The notes beneath the pieces are model-generated. The model saw only the letters and a program-made list of their open reading frames with translations. It made no database searches and was not told where the DNA came from. Made by a program: the position numbers and the translations under genes. From positions 15,166,940 through 15,230,939 of the forward strand of contig CM022666.1 in assembly GCA_012295275.1 (NCBI GenBank): 64,000 bases of DNA, read 5' to 3'. Origin of the DNA: Chrysomallon squamiferum (lineage: Eukaryota; Mollusca; Gastropoda; Neomphalida; Peltospiridae). The stretch's first letter is position 1. The number at the start of each line of letters is the position of its first letter. This document shows positions 47,353-61,000 of the stretch, in pieces.

Positions 47353-50300
47353 TGTTGTGTTGTGTTGTGTTGTGTTGTGTTGTGTTTGTTTTGATTTTTT
47401 AAAGTAATTTTGTCTTGTGATTCTAAAATGTATATGGTATTTTCAGACAAAAGAAGCAGTGAGACAGGCACGCAACACGTTAGAATTTTCAGAAGAAACA
47501 TTTCCTGTACCCAGGGATTTAGTAGGTCAGTACTGATCACAGCCACTTGGAAAAATTAAAAAGCTTTCCAAAAAGAACAAACCTAAAACCAAAGATAAAA
47601 ACTGTAAATAACAAAATTCTTCTTAAAAATCTATTTAAAATGTGCATGGTAATGCCACTCATTTCCCAAAATGTTTAATTTGTTGAGTATTTTTATTTAT
47701 TTATTTTTTTATTTTATTTTATATTTTATTTTATTTTATTTTATTTTTTAGTGAAGATTATGAACATTAATATAAATTTTAAGTCAGCCTTTTTATCTAC
47801 AAATTATTTTTTTTTTCTTATTTCAGCCAAAGTTATTGGTAAGAATGGTCGGACAATCCAGGACATGGTGGACAAATCGGGTGTGGTCAGAGTGAAAATA
47901 GAGGGGGACAATGAAGCAGATGAAGCCAGGGATGAGACATGGTCAGAAAAAAGTGTAAGGAAGGTTATAAGCCTTTAATGTTTTATTTGAACATGCATTC
48001 ATTCAGTGAATGAAAGAGATGTTAAAGGTGTTATTTTAATACAGGTTTATAAAATACTTCAATGGTTTTTATTTGAATATCAGTGGTGTTATTTTAATTT
48101 CACAAAAAACATCCATTTCAACATAGATCTGTGCAGATGTAATAAATTTTAATGGTCTTTGAATATAAATTTATGCAGTACTCATTAAATTTGAAAAAGA
48201 TTATATAGTTTTAATTATATGGTAATAATGTTTTTTTGTATGTAAATTCAGATTATATATGTTAGCATATAATAATATGTCTGAATTTTTTAATTTTTTA
48301 ATTTTAATTACCATTATTAAGATTTGAATGATGATTAATTATATATAGTATTATTACAGCCTTTAACAAATTTATCTTTAAACAGTACTGGTAAAAATCA
48401 GTATTCTTATATTTGTACAGATAAAGAGAAAGAAATATTTTAAGATAAAAATGTATTTATGAAAAATATTTTGTCTTTACAGGGAGATGTGCCTTTCATT
48501 TTTGTAGGAACTGTTGAAAGTATTGGAAATGCCAAATTGTTACTGGATTATCACTTGGCTCACTTAAAAGTGAGTTTTATTTCAATTTCAGTGTTCAGAT
48601 TCTCTGTGTGCATGTGCGTGTGTGTGTGACTTCGAAAAAAAGAAGGATAAAGGACCTGTAGATGAATAAGCCATCCAATATTTAAATGTCATGAAAAAAA
48701 AAAAAAAAAAAAAAAAAAAAACTAACAACAAAAGCAAATATTCTCTTTCTTAATCAAATTCACAGGTTCCAAAACACACCTTCAACATCAACATCACCAG
48801 ACTCGAGTTTAAATTAGTGTTTGCCGTGTGTTTTGTTTATTTCAACTTTGAAATTTATTATTTTCTGAATGAAGTGGCTGTTGAAGAACGGTGTTGTATA
48901 TATATATATTTATATTTGGGTCACAGGAGGTTGAACAACTAAGACAAGCAAAACTGGAGATTGACAACCAGCTGAAGAGTTTGTCTGGTCCACAGAACAA
49001 CCCCTATTACCCAGCTCCTCGAGAAAGAAGGTAAATGTTTAACTTGTTCTGACAAAGAGGACTAATAATAATTCCCACTGCAGGCTTTATAACTCACAAC
49101 AGCTATTTTTAGCAGTTTTTTATTTTTCATTTCTGCATTTGTTTTAGCATCTAAAGAAAGGTGGCACTAGTTAATATTCTTAATTATAATTTTTTTTAAA
49201 TTTAATTGTGTTACTGCTTTTAAGTCTTTGGTAATTAATGGTACATATTTAATTACTGTGGTGTGTATATTTTTTTGAAAAGATCTGACATAGTCTAGCA
49301 TTTGATAACAAAAAAGAATATCTGTTTTTGTTCTTTGTAAATATTTGTTATTTTTTTCTTTAATTGTTTTAGTGTACATCTTTAATAAAATAAATTCTTA
49401 ATTTCTTTTATTATTATTTAAAACCATTCAAAAAGTATTCTTCGTTATTTAAGTCAATAATGACATTTTTATCTCTATATCTGTTACCATTTTTGTGTCT
49501 TCCATAATAAAATGAACATTTCTTATAAACCTTGTTTTTGTGAGTTTTTTTTTTAATTATTATTATTATGTATCTGATGTAGTTTTGAAAATCTGTCCAG
49601 ATTGAATTGTCTCCCTTTACATCTGAATTCTAAACTTTTTTCAGTTTTATATAACTGATCGATATTTTCTCCCTTTTTTCATATTTTGTTAATATTTTTG
49701 GCTTCTGGAATTATCTTTATTTAATAATACTTTGATGCATTTGTCTCTATCAGTTATCTGTTAATTTATATGTCTGCTGATTAGAAAATAGAGAACAAAC
49801 GTTTTTAAAAAACATTATGAAATGCCTGTTTTATTTTTTCAGAAGTGGTACTGATCCATTTTATGATGACAGAGGGAGGCGGGGCAGAGGTGGGCGTGGA
49901 CTTGGACGTGGTCGTAGGTGGGCGACAGACAGACATGGTATTTATTTACTTACTTATTTATTTATTTATTTATTTATACGATTTATGCTTATTTTTGCAT
50001 GTTTTGACAAATCTAAAGATAAGCAAACAAATTTTTTATAACCCAGGCAATAAAAATTAGCAAACATTTACTTAATTTATTTAATGCTTAATTTTATTTT
50101 TTATTACTATTATCTTTTTTTAATTATAAAATAAAATAATTAATTATTTTCTAAAATATAACTGAAAGTACAAAAAAATATAATTTGATTAATTATTTTT
50201 AGGTTAATACCTATATAAAATATTTCTTTGTTCTGTTTATTTATTTTGCACACAGTTAATAAGTAACTGTCCATTTTAAATTAAAGACCAAAAAAACCTG

Positions 50301-50972
50301 AAAACAATTATACTTTTGAAATAAAGATAATTCAGTAATACTTAGCACGCAACATTAAGCTTGCATCTAAACGTACCTAAATTATGTTGCCGATACTGAA
50401 CATTTCACTACATTAAGGTGTCAGCTAAACTGTCAGTCTGTGTGTATTGAATATTGACATACAATCAAGTGAGGGAAAATTGTCTTAATAAATTAGTTTA
50501 AAGAAAATAATAATAAATAAAATTTAAAAAATATATATATATCAATAATTTTATTATTTTTTTCAGGTGATGACAGTACAGGCCCAGAACCAGTTGGTGA
50601 TTGGTCAGCAGAAGTGATGGCTGAGGAGAGACGGCAGTCAGGTTATTTGACTGACAGCGTCCTCAGTGGAAGAGGGAGGGGCTACAGAAGGGGGCGCGGC
50701 CGTGGGCGGTTCTCAGGCTATTCCTCTAGACGAGAATCCGGTAGGTGGAGTTTAATACTGCTCTAGATTGTAGTTGGCTGGAATTTAATAAACCTATGGG
50801 GGAAAATATTTTTTGTTTACTGCCACTAATAATTGTTTAAATTATTGAGTTTGGTTTTGATACATGTAACTAATACACTTGGTTGCAGAATGTTTTCAAA
50901 AGCACTGTTTAATGTTTATTAATTTATGTTTTGAGATATTGTTTTATTTGCAGCTTGAAATTATTATTATTA

Positions 50973-51009
<37 letters not shown>

Positions 51010-53190
51010 GATTATTATATTTTTGTTATTATAATAAAAGAAGAGGGTGCTTGCATGATTAAATTTGGCTTGAATATTTACTTTGAAAAATGCATGTATT
51101 CGTTTTTGAAGTAATAATAATACATATAAATATAAATACAAATAAATAATTGAGAATAATAAATATTTGTTATTTGAATGTTTTGAATCAAACTTGTAAT
51201 TAATAATTAAGATAACAGAAGTTATTCACCTAGTGTTTTTCTGACAGTTATCTTCATTCTGTTTGGATTGTACTAATTTAGATTGGTGTATTATATATGT
51301 ATACCAATATAAAAACAATCTGAGAACATAATAATAATGAAAATCTTTATTTGGATATATATATATGCACTTTAGAATACACAGTTGCAGGTCAACTGTC
51401 TTTTATCTGAAATTCTTGGAGACAAATATTTAATTATCTTTGTTATTTATGTATGAAGAAAAGTTTCATTAAAACCAATATGTTTTTATGCAAATTATTT
51501 TTTTTATGAAAAAACAATAAAAAGAAGAAAAATAAATCCACTTGTTTTCAAAGCATCGCAAATTTTAGATAACAGATATTTGACCTGTAACCTAACCTAA
51601 CTTCCTTCTGCATTTAAAACAAAACCAAAATAAAGATCGAGATCTTGAGTAGAACTGTTACTAAAAACTGTTTTGATTGTGAATGCTGAATTGTGTTTTC
51701 CTTGCATGTTTTTGTTTGTGACAGATTACGAAGACAGTCGAAACCGTTATCCAGACAGCTTTAATTTCCGGGTCACCAAAAAATGTATGTTGTTCCCTTC
51801 AAGAGTTTGCTGATTTTTTAATTAATTTATTACACTGTTACTTGAATTAATTAATATTACTGGTATTAATTAATATTTACTGTTATTAGTATTAATATTT
51901 TTAGTTTTTATTAATATTACAGTACTTAATATTAATATCAATGTGTCTAGTATTAATGTTGCTTTGAGTTTTTATTGTATTAAAAAATGTGGTTATGTCA
52001 ATGTGTTATTTAATATGAATTTGAATAATTAATATTTATTGAATAATTGGCACTCCAGATTCTTTACATGAAATCAGTTGATGAATTTAATTAAACCAAA
52101 ATAAATAAATAAAATAAATAATAATAATTATAACAATAATAATAGTAATGAAAATAAGTCATTGGAAATCGTTCTAGAAACACATAATTGAGTAAGTATC
52201 CATCACAAAAAATCTAAAATTGTTGAAGTAGACATTGTTTACATTGCTCTGTTCATTGTCACAATATCTTTTTTATTTACAGTTCAGACTGGAAACATGT
52301 AAGGGATAGTATGTCTAAAAAAACAAAAACACATTTGTTCTGTCTGAATTTTTAGGAAAAATTATTACAGTTAGATACGGGACTAATTGAACTGATGTTG
52401 TTGTTGTTGTTTCAGTTAATATTGATGACGATGATCGGGACTCTCATTCACGGAGACGTATGACAGACGATGATGACACTGTGTTAGACAACGCCAGCGT
52501 CACCAGTCAGGATCAAGGTAAAATAAGTTAAACAGAAATACTGCTTGTTGTCAATGTTAAAATGATTTTTAAAGACTTCTCTTACTTGGTTTTGCTCACT
52601 GATTTTGTTCTGCTGCAGATTACGACCGAAGACGCAGAAGACGGCGCCGTCCTAACCGAGCACGTGGCAACATCGGCAGCGCAGCGTCAGGAACGGAAAC
52701 CGACACCAGCGTGTCGAATTACCGAGGAGGGGGAAACCGCTACCAGAACGCCATGCCCCGCGGGCAGTCAGCTCGGGGTGGGGCGACCACGTCTACCACC
52801 ACCGCCACGTCTACCACCACTGCCAACAACAACGTCAGCCAGCCAAACTTGTCAAAATCGGATCGAAACCAGACTGGGAGTCAGTTTGGTAGCAGTGGTT
52901 ACAAGAACTCTCCACAGAACCAAGCAGGAGCTGCTGAGAAGGTGAACGGGACGGTGGACTCCGCACAGCCTCATCAGAGTCTGTCAGCTGATGCTGCTGC
53001 TGCTGCTGCTGCTGCCAAACCTCCACGCGATGTTCCAAAGGAGCAGCGGGAACAACGTCGCAACGTGGTGCATGGCAAAGCAGTGGGCAATGCCGCGAGT
53101 GGCAGTGATTCTGACACAAAGACTTCGAAAACTAAAGTGAGCAGCTCGGTCAGCAAGCAGAAGACAGAAGCAGTGGTGAACGGAGAATAA
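40462..53190 (+). CDS. FXR1: Fragile X family RNA-binding protein (FMR1/FXR orthologue), 17 coding exons
   Basis: Exons 40462-40512, 42657-42709, 43206-43299, 43697-43851, 44358-44423, 44886-44979, 46023-46139, 46921-47088, 47447-47525, 47827-47954, 48483-48569, 48927-49030, 49843-49937, 50567-50740, 51725-51784, 52416-52517 and 52619-53190 join in frame to 732 aa. The N-terminus ([17 protein letters not shown]) and [18 protein letters not shown] are the tandem Agenet/Tudor region. KH1 has [16 protein letters not shown] (about 231-246) and KH2 has [19 protein letters not shown] (about 295-313). [12 protein letters not shown] (369-380) matches the nuclear export signal. Residues about 400-490 are RG/RGG-rich. 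An Arg cluster ([11 protein letters not shown], 543-553) and a C-terminal VVNGE end recall FXR1/FXR2. Poly-Ala (8) lies at 668-675. The protein binds mRNA and polysomes and regulates translation. Invertebrates usually have one member, so the symbol could equally be FMR1 or FXR. The only coding-level ambiguity seen is tandem acceptors at exon 8. Confidence 0.93.
45659..45992. mobile_element. Pogo/Tigger-like MITE in FXR intron 6
   Basis: The 334-bp element has terminal inverted repeats: the left end CAGGTACCAGACCAATTATC and the right end, read inward on the other strand, CTGGTACTGGACCAATTATC, match at 19 of the first 22 positions. TA dinucleotides flank it (45657-45658 and 45993-45994), fitting the TA target site of Tc1/mariner/pogo elements. 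Subterminal CCAGAAA/CTGGAAA words recur. There is no transposase reading frame, so it is non-autonomous. Its right end lies 30 bp before FXR exon 7 (46023). Confidence 0.75.
46903..46920 (+). promoter_or_regulatory. Tandem splice acceptors at FXR exon 8 (18 nt apart)
   Basis: GGAATTTCAG ends at 46902 and CATCTCTTTCAG ends at 46920. Both are good acceptors and in the same frame. Use of the upstream one would add GVHLFQ just before the KH1 region. Confidence 0.6.
47287..47390. repeat. (GT)n followed by (GTGTT)n in FXR intron 8
   Basis: About 30 GT units followed by four to five TGTGT/TGTTG pentamers, ending 55 bp before exon 9. Confidence 0.95.
50670..50710 (+). promoter_or_regulatory. G-rich tract in the RGG-encoding exon, possible RNA G-quadruplex
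   Basis: The coding strand carries G3-A-G4, then G5 after eight bases, then G3 after about nine bases. Four G-runs of three or more can form a long-looped quadruplex in the mRNA. It lies in exon 14 of the FXR gene. Confidence 0.4.
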
Positions 53191-56100
53191 CTGTCTGTGT
53201 CCTCTGTGCGTGCTGCGATTCAGTACTTAAACCCATCACAGTGAAGACTCACCCGACTGCACCAGATTACAACATAAACAAAAACAGAATTAATTTTTCA
53301 ACAGTAACTCACTGTAACTCGAATGTTTTTGGAAACTTCGTTTTTTTTTTTTTTTTGGTGGGGTGGGTGGAATTTGAAACTTACGTTTTTGGGGAAATCT
53401 AAAACTCGGTTGTGTTTTTTTGTGTGTGTGGGGGGGATTTGAAACTCAGTATTTTGTGTTTGGAATCTCGGTTTCTATTTCTACTTTGAAACTCATGTTC
53501 TTGGAGTTTGAAATCTCAAGTTTGCAGTGACCTAAACACTAGCATTAGGTGCTGAAGTATTATTGACAAGTAGTGACCTGGCGCGACCTTTTCTTCTGAA
53601 AGAAAATAAGGTCCCTAGCCGTAGTTATTGAGAAGGAAGATTAATCAAGGCCCTGTTGATGATTTCAGTTAGATTTGTGAAAGCCTTGGCTTGTAGCTGC
53701 CATTAGTTGAGCGATTTTGAAAAATATAAACTGACATTACTTAGACGTTGGTGTTAGAAGAATCCCCACTGATCATCAAAGACTCCAGAAGCACCATGAA
53801 TGATGCAAAAACAAGTCAAAAAAGAAAAAAAAAAAACAAAAATGAAGATGAAAACAGTAACACTGCAGCTTCATTTTAACACGAAATGCTCTTCATTACC
53901 GGATAATAACAATTTTATGTTTGTTTTTTTTTCTTTTGAGGGTTTTGTATTTTCTTTTTATTTAAAAATTGGAAATATGTATCCTGTCTTTCTGGTACAT
54001 TGGACACTATAAAAATGATTAGTTTCTTAAAATGATCTTCTGTGACACCCTCCCCTACCCAAATCATTCATCTCCAGAAAAGTGTGACTATGTTAATTAG
54101 CACAAAAAGATTTATTTTGAGATAAACTGATCCTAGGTTCTCGACAACAACATTTCAGCACCTGTTTTCACTATCTTATTTTTAATTTTATTTTTCACTT
54201 TCCCACTTTCATCTGGAATTGAACATGAACTTGTTTTATTTATTAATTTATTTATATTTTTTTTAAGGCAAATTTTCATTTAAATAAAATATAGTTAATA
54301 GTAGAAATCTTCTAAACCATAATGGAAGAATTCCCTTTTTTTTTTGGGGGGGGATGGGGTGAAGGTGTTATTTCTGCCAAATGTAAACAAATTGAAAAAA
54401 AAAAATAAAACAATCTCAAAATATTTATAATATATTCATTTAAAAGTTCAATTATGTGAATAAAAAAAAAAAATTAACATTAAATAATTAACTCCCCCCA
54501 AGAAACCCCCCCAGACATTTCGTATGTTTGTCTTATGTTACACATCTTGCAAAGTTGCTATTTCTCTTCTTTTTTTAAACTGACACCTGTGTTTGGTTAT
54601 TCAATGTCTATTCTACATTTGTGTGACGTACATATTTAAATATATAAAATACTTTCTCGTTACTGTTTAAAATTCATTAACAGTGTTGTTAAACAGATCT
54701 TGTAATGATTTTTGAAATCCACAAGTTGCGTTGATGATATTAATTTTTGTTTCATTTCTGTGTTAACACTGATCATTACATTTTTTAATTTTTAAAACAT
54801 TTTTTTAATTGTTTCTTGCAAATGTTCATACAATGTTAGATGTTACGTGGAATGTTACAAACTTTTCATTTAATTTTTGCACAGAGAACTGGAATCTCGC
54901 ATTATTGCTTTATAGTTTTCTTTTTCACTTAACTGTTAATTTGTTAGTCAAAAATTTGAAAAACATCAATCATTATTGAAATGATATAATCATTGTAATA
55001 TAATAAAAATTGATCTGAAATTGAATAAGATGATGCAGTTCCCTTTTTTCCTTTTTTTGGGGGGTTTTTTGTTTTTATTTTTGTTTTATCTTTGTGTTTA
55101 TTCTTTCCTTTGAAAAGAAATGTAATATTATAATAATGACATTTAATATAAACTGATTTTAAACTGAATAAAAATCTGTTTGAACTGTATATTTATCTTA
55201 AATATATTAATTTTCAGTAACAGTTAGATAGAACTAAGTAAGCCATGCACAGCAGCCTATTCAGTCTTTAACTTGTTAAAAATTACATTATTAATAAAAA
55301 CATATAAAATAAATAAATAATAATAAAAAGAAAATTCTTATGGAGAGATTTGTTTTATAGTGTATCTCTTAAAGCCGATTTGCTTTGGAAAATTAAAAAG
55401 TACATAAGATGAAGAAATCAGTGTAAAACATTTGGAAGTAAATGAAGATATTTTTAGTTTTCACAAACAAAGAAAATTAATTTGTGTATTATCAGTTCTC
55501 TGTGTTTATTTCTGTGTTTTTCTCAAGTTCAACACTGTGGTTGCTGTTTTATTGTTCAAATGTTTTATCAATGCTTGAAATAAATAATTATTGCTGCATA
55601 ATTAATAATAAATTTTATTATGATGATAAGCCTAAAATTATTAAAATGAGAAATTATTTGAATTTATTAATACAAATTTAGATTTTCTATAAAAAAAAAA
55701 AAAAAAGTGGTATTGAAATAAGAAATTACTATTGTAAGTCCATTGTTTTCTTGTTGCTAGTATTTCAGGTATTACTGAAAAATCTTGAATTTGTTTAAAA
55801 TAAATTGGTTTATTGTAATGACCACATTAGTAGTGAGTTTCATGTAAACTAATCCTTGTTATTTTTTCCTGTATTTTGAAAAAACAAAACCAAATTTACA
55901 ATTTTTTTTTTTTTTTTTTTTTTTTGACTTTTTTTTTTTTTATTGCTTTATACTATTATTTTATTTTTTATTACTTTTTCTTTAATGTGTGGTATAAAAT
56001 CAGATAAAAACAAAAATAAAAATGAAGCATTACTTTCATGATTTCATTGCTTTATCATTAGATTCGATATGTTTTTGTTGAAAGTATATAAAAATTATAA

Positions 56101-56916
56101 TATCCTGTAATTTCATTTTTATATCATGAAGTTTCTTCGGACAAGGATACAAAAATGTTTTGAAGTGTGTAAATGTTGGACCATCGTTTTCATTGAAAAG
56201 TCCAGTAGATTTGTCTCAGCATTTCCTTGTACTTGATGTAAAAATTCTGAGACCGATTTACTCGACTTCCAGTAAATGTAACCACATTTATTTTAGTTTG
56301 ACCTTGACATTATTTGAAAAGAGTTGACGCTGTCAACATTTTCGTTCACTGACAAAATATTTCGACTTTTTCGTCCTGAGTCTCATACTTGTATGTGACT
56401 TTATTTGACTGAGACATCAAAGAGAGCAGACGCAGATGAACATACTTTATCAAGACCCTTTTACCTGGTAAGGAAAGAAAAAGAAATTACAGAAGAGAAT
56501 TTTTTTCTTTCAGGAAAAGGGCAGTGAAGAAAATAAGAACATATCTGAATGCGAAGGAAGCAGTTCTGTAGAACCAAAATGGTTAAAACTGTTTTTAATG
56601 AATAAATAAAATTAATATTGATAGTGGGACTAATAATGATTAAAATGTATTTTCAACTAGAGTAAGGAAAGTGACTGGATTCAAAGATTTCTTAATTAAA
56701 TATTTGTTTTTGCATTTCATTATTATTTTTTCTTTAACTGAAATTTTGGACAAAACTGCTTCCTGAGGTTCAAGATATTAATTCTGACAGAAAGAGAGAG
56801 AGAAAAAATTACATCAGTTGCACTGTGTTGCAACCAAGACTTACATTTGACAAAACTGCAAAGACTGATTTTCATTTCTTTCACAGATACTACTACTACC
56901 ATTTGGCCAAGTCTTT

Positions 56917-56960
<44 letters not shown>

Positions 56961-58000
56961 ACTAAAATACTTATAATCAGAACGTTTTAATATATTAACA
57001 AAATTTGTAGAACTTTTGACAGTAAGTTTGAAACAGGAAGATACTAGTAATAGTATCTGTAAGAGAAATGATTTCAGAAAGTCTTTGCTTACTAAACTGT
57101 ATATTGTGTTTTCTTTGTTTTATGTATGTACATATTATTTACAAATAAACAGGTAGGAAAAAAAAAAAAAAAAAAAAAAATTGAAAAAAAAAGAAAAAAA
57201 AAGAAAAGTAAAAAGTATTAAATTTATACATTTTTTTTTCACAAAGTTTTTAATTTTCAGTGAAAAACATTAAATTTATAATGTTGTTATCAATAATATA
57301 TTTACATTTTGTTTTCTTTCTTTATCTTTTGCTGAAGTAAAAGTAAATAAAAATAAAACATTTTTTGAACAATATTAACACAGTATCCAAATTTTGAAAA
57401 TAAGTAAAACAATTTTGAAAATAAGTCATAACTTGATAAATGCCTTTTTAGGAAAAAACTGACACAGTAATATAGTTATTAGTTTATTTTCAATGGTTTT
57501 TGTTTTTTTAATTACATTTAATCTTTAAATAGGTTTTTGAAATTTAATGTTTTTCTTTGGAAATGTGGTTGTGTGTACACACATATAATTTGTAAATAGG
57601 TTGTGTTTTATGTCACCTAATTGTGAACCCTCTATTGATACAAGCACTGATCAGTCAGTAAGAGGTTTTTTGGGGTTTTTTTAAATAATTTTTCATGAAT
57701 ATTTGCAGTTAAAATGACACAGGCAGTAATAACAATGCGAAATAAAAACAAAAACAAATATAAAAAACCCCAGAAAAAAACAACATTTTGTGAATTTTAA
57801 ATGTTTCCAATTTTTGCATTTGAACTGTTCAGTACAATTACTTTTGTATCCTGCTACTGTTCTTTTTCAGACAGTTTGATTTTAATTTTAAAATATAACT
57901 TTAAACTGAGGTCATCATTGCTTTGTAATTCACACTCATTGTTTATTATAATGTTTCTTTAATTCAGGCTTAAGTTTCAGTACAATAATAATAATAATAA
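53191..58000 (+). other. FXR 3' flank, probably largely 3'UTR
   Basis: No exon chain is seen. Near the stop it has a G-rich word (GGTGGGGTGGGTGG at 53357-53370) and repeated TTTGAAACT phrases (53380-53510). AATAAA-type signals occur at about 54280, 54405 and 55008, and long homopolymer A or T runs at 55900, 56921 and 57158. The real poly(A) site cannot be chosen from sequence alone. Confidence 0.5.
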
Positions 58001-61000
58001 TAATAATAATAGTAACCTTAAAAGTATAAATTAATATAAAATTTAAATTTTGAGTATTTGAATGACTTAAGTTGTAAATTTTTAAGTTTCAGAACATTGA
58101 TCCTTGTGAAGATGGCAACAAAGATAATGTTCTAGAAATAAAATTCTGATGAGCACTTTTTCAATTAGTTCTTACACTTTTACTGAAGAATAACAAGTCC
58201 AGAATTTACACTGTTGTAGCATTTTTGAGTTACGATTTTTGATTAGAAAATACTCAACAAAAGGCTTACTTACTGTCTGATCACTGCCTGATTGAGAAAA
58301 CTGTTATAAAGAAATATAAATGTGTTTTTTTTAAACCATTTGTCATCAAGCCAGTCTTCAGTAAAACAAAAGTATTATTTAATTATAGTTTCTGCTAACA
58401 GAATGTTTCGAAAAAATGTCACTTGATCCAATGTTTTTTGTATAAAATAATAAAAGAAATTTTTGAAATATATTTATTACATTTTTTTTTTTTTAACTTT
58501 TTAATGCTGACTTGATGACAAATGTTTTGAATGCTAATTGCCAATTGCTGTTGATAGCTGTGCTTATCTGCTAAAGATACAATTTCTCCAGTTTATGTGA
58601 CCAAAATAAGAGAATAAAACTTAACGAAAGTGGCAGAGATGGTTTCAGATCACCAAATGACAAAATCAGATAAAGTAAATAATAATAATAACTTCAACAA
58701 CTCTGATAAATTTAACAAAAAAAAAAAAAAAAAAAAAAAAAATTGAAAATAATTCTTTATATTGATAAATGTAATGGATAAATTTATATTATTTTTATTG
58801 GTCTGTAACATGCATAAACTTTTATTTAGAAGATAAAGCCAATGGCAGGATTGAAAGCTAAAATTAGTTTGTTTGATGACTAAAGTAAATAAATAAAACT
58901 AAAATAAAAATATTCATCTTTTAATGACATGCCATTTAATGTAACTAAGACGTAATTGGTATAAGACATGTAGAAAATTCTGCTTTGAGAAACTGTAAAC
59001 ATACTGAAATGTTGCAGGTTGTGAGGTGTTTTCTGAAAACCATTCTCTGTCACTAAAAAACATTTGCGACACAGATTTGGCTACGTTTATGACTGATCCA
59101 AATAACATAAGAACAATGTCAGAAGAGCCAGAAAAAATGTGGAAACTGATAGATCATGTGAAAAGTGACAGAAAAGAAATACAACATGAAAAGTGATACA
59201 AAAGAGATGATATTTTGCCCAATAAGTATGTCGCGATTCTGCAAGTATGTTTTGAAAATAGTTTGATTTCACTCCATGAAATCTGGAAAGAGATATTTAA
59301 AATGAAAACAAGAAAGATTTTAGATTTGAATTTAGAAAAGATACGCTCTTTGTTTACAAGTATCACTTTTCTGAAGATGCTATGTTGAGATTAAATAACT
59401 TTGCTTTGTTCACATGTAAAGCGACAATGATCATCTTTTACTGTTTGCTGAATATTTTCATTTCAGTTAGTCAAAACACAATCTGAAGAACAGACTATGA
59501 AATGAAAGTATTGGCACATTTGATTGGCCAGTGTCTGTGAATTTGTCCAAAAGACTTTTGCCAAAGGTAAATTTTGATTGGTGCTTATGAATACATCAAA
59601 ATATTTTAACAAAAATTCTTTTTCGTTCAGTTTCCAGACTTTAAATGTGGATTTTAAGACAAATACTTGCACATTTGAGGAAAAGTTAGACATCAAAAAG
59701 GAGACTGTTCACAAATTTATGATTTACAAAGATAAACCATAATGTGTGGCAACTCGGATTTGAATTTTAAATGATCTTTTCTCTCTTCTGCAAGGCATGA
59801 AAGAAATTATAAATATTTTGAACAAGACATCCAGTTTATTTATTTCTGTTCTGGTACACAGCATTGGTCATTTTGAAATTGAGCATCCAATCAAAATGTT
59901 TGCAGAAAAAAAGAAAAAAAAGAAAGAATGAATCCACATGAAAATTAAAAGAAATGAAAAAAAAAAAGAAAAGAAAAGAATGAAAAACAGAAAAAACCCA
60001 ACAGAAAATAAAAACAAAAAATAAAAACGTGGAAGAATGATGCAAAGAATTTAATGCCTTCCATTGCTTAAAACTAAGTTGGACTGGTTTTAAGATAAAA
60101 CAAACTCTTTGCCTGTTTATTGTGTATATATATAAATATATATGACACTCTTATGCTATTTGTGTGTTTGTGTGTGTGTGTAGTTGGCATTCTAGAAAGA
60201 AGGCCATGCATATTTATTTTCACTTTTGTTACCAAGTTGTACCAAGTTAGAAAATTTTGACCAGTTGTGCAGATGTGTTCTAAAATTAAAGTGATGCAAT
60301 AATGGTTTTGGTGTCTGTCATTTATTTAATTTATACTTTTTAAATCTCAGAATTGTATGTATTTGCTGAATTGACAACCTGTATCATTACAAAATGCATG
60401 AGAGTACGTCACCAGCTGTCAAATTAGGATATCAAGGAAAATGGGAACCAAAGTGGTTGTTTAAAAATAATTTTTTTTTTTTTTTTTTGCATTATATTGT
60501 TATTTAGCTAATGCCAAGGGAATAGTTGGGGAGAAATCATTAGAGTTACAGTACCCATTACTGTATTTTTGGCCAGCCTTGTTCATATCTGTTGGTTCAG
60601 TACCAATGTATTTTTATTTTGAGATGTGAATTATTTTCTTCTTGTCAGTTATTTTGTATTCATGTTGGGAAAGAACATTAGGAGGAAAGTATCTTATACA
60701 AGAACATTCACATGAACAGGAAAACCCAGATTTGAATAAACTACTTGCAGAGCACTGTTGTAATTACACAAACAAAAACAACACAACAGAAATTTAATAT
60801 TTATTATAAAATAAAACACACTGTGAACAGTTGAATGTAAATGCATATCAAAAGATAAAAATGTATACAAAAATGAAAAAATCTTGAAGAAAATTTTAAA
60901 TAATGTAAAAATGAATACAGATTATTTGTATAGGGCAAGAAATAAAAGGAACTGATACTATTTACAATTAAGAAAGCCTCCACCTTATAAATAATTTAAC

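Noticed and set aside
57127-57598. Pumilio-type motifs (TGTACATA, TGTAAATA) in the FXR 3' flank
   Set aside because: Such words are expected by chance in AT-rich DNA and it is not certain this part is transcribed.
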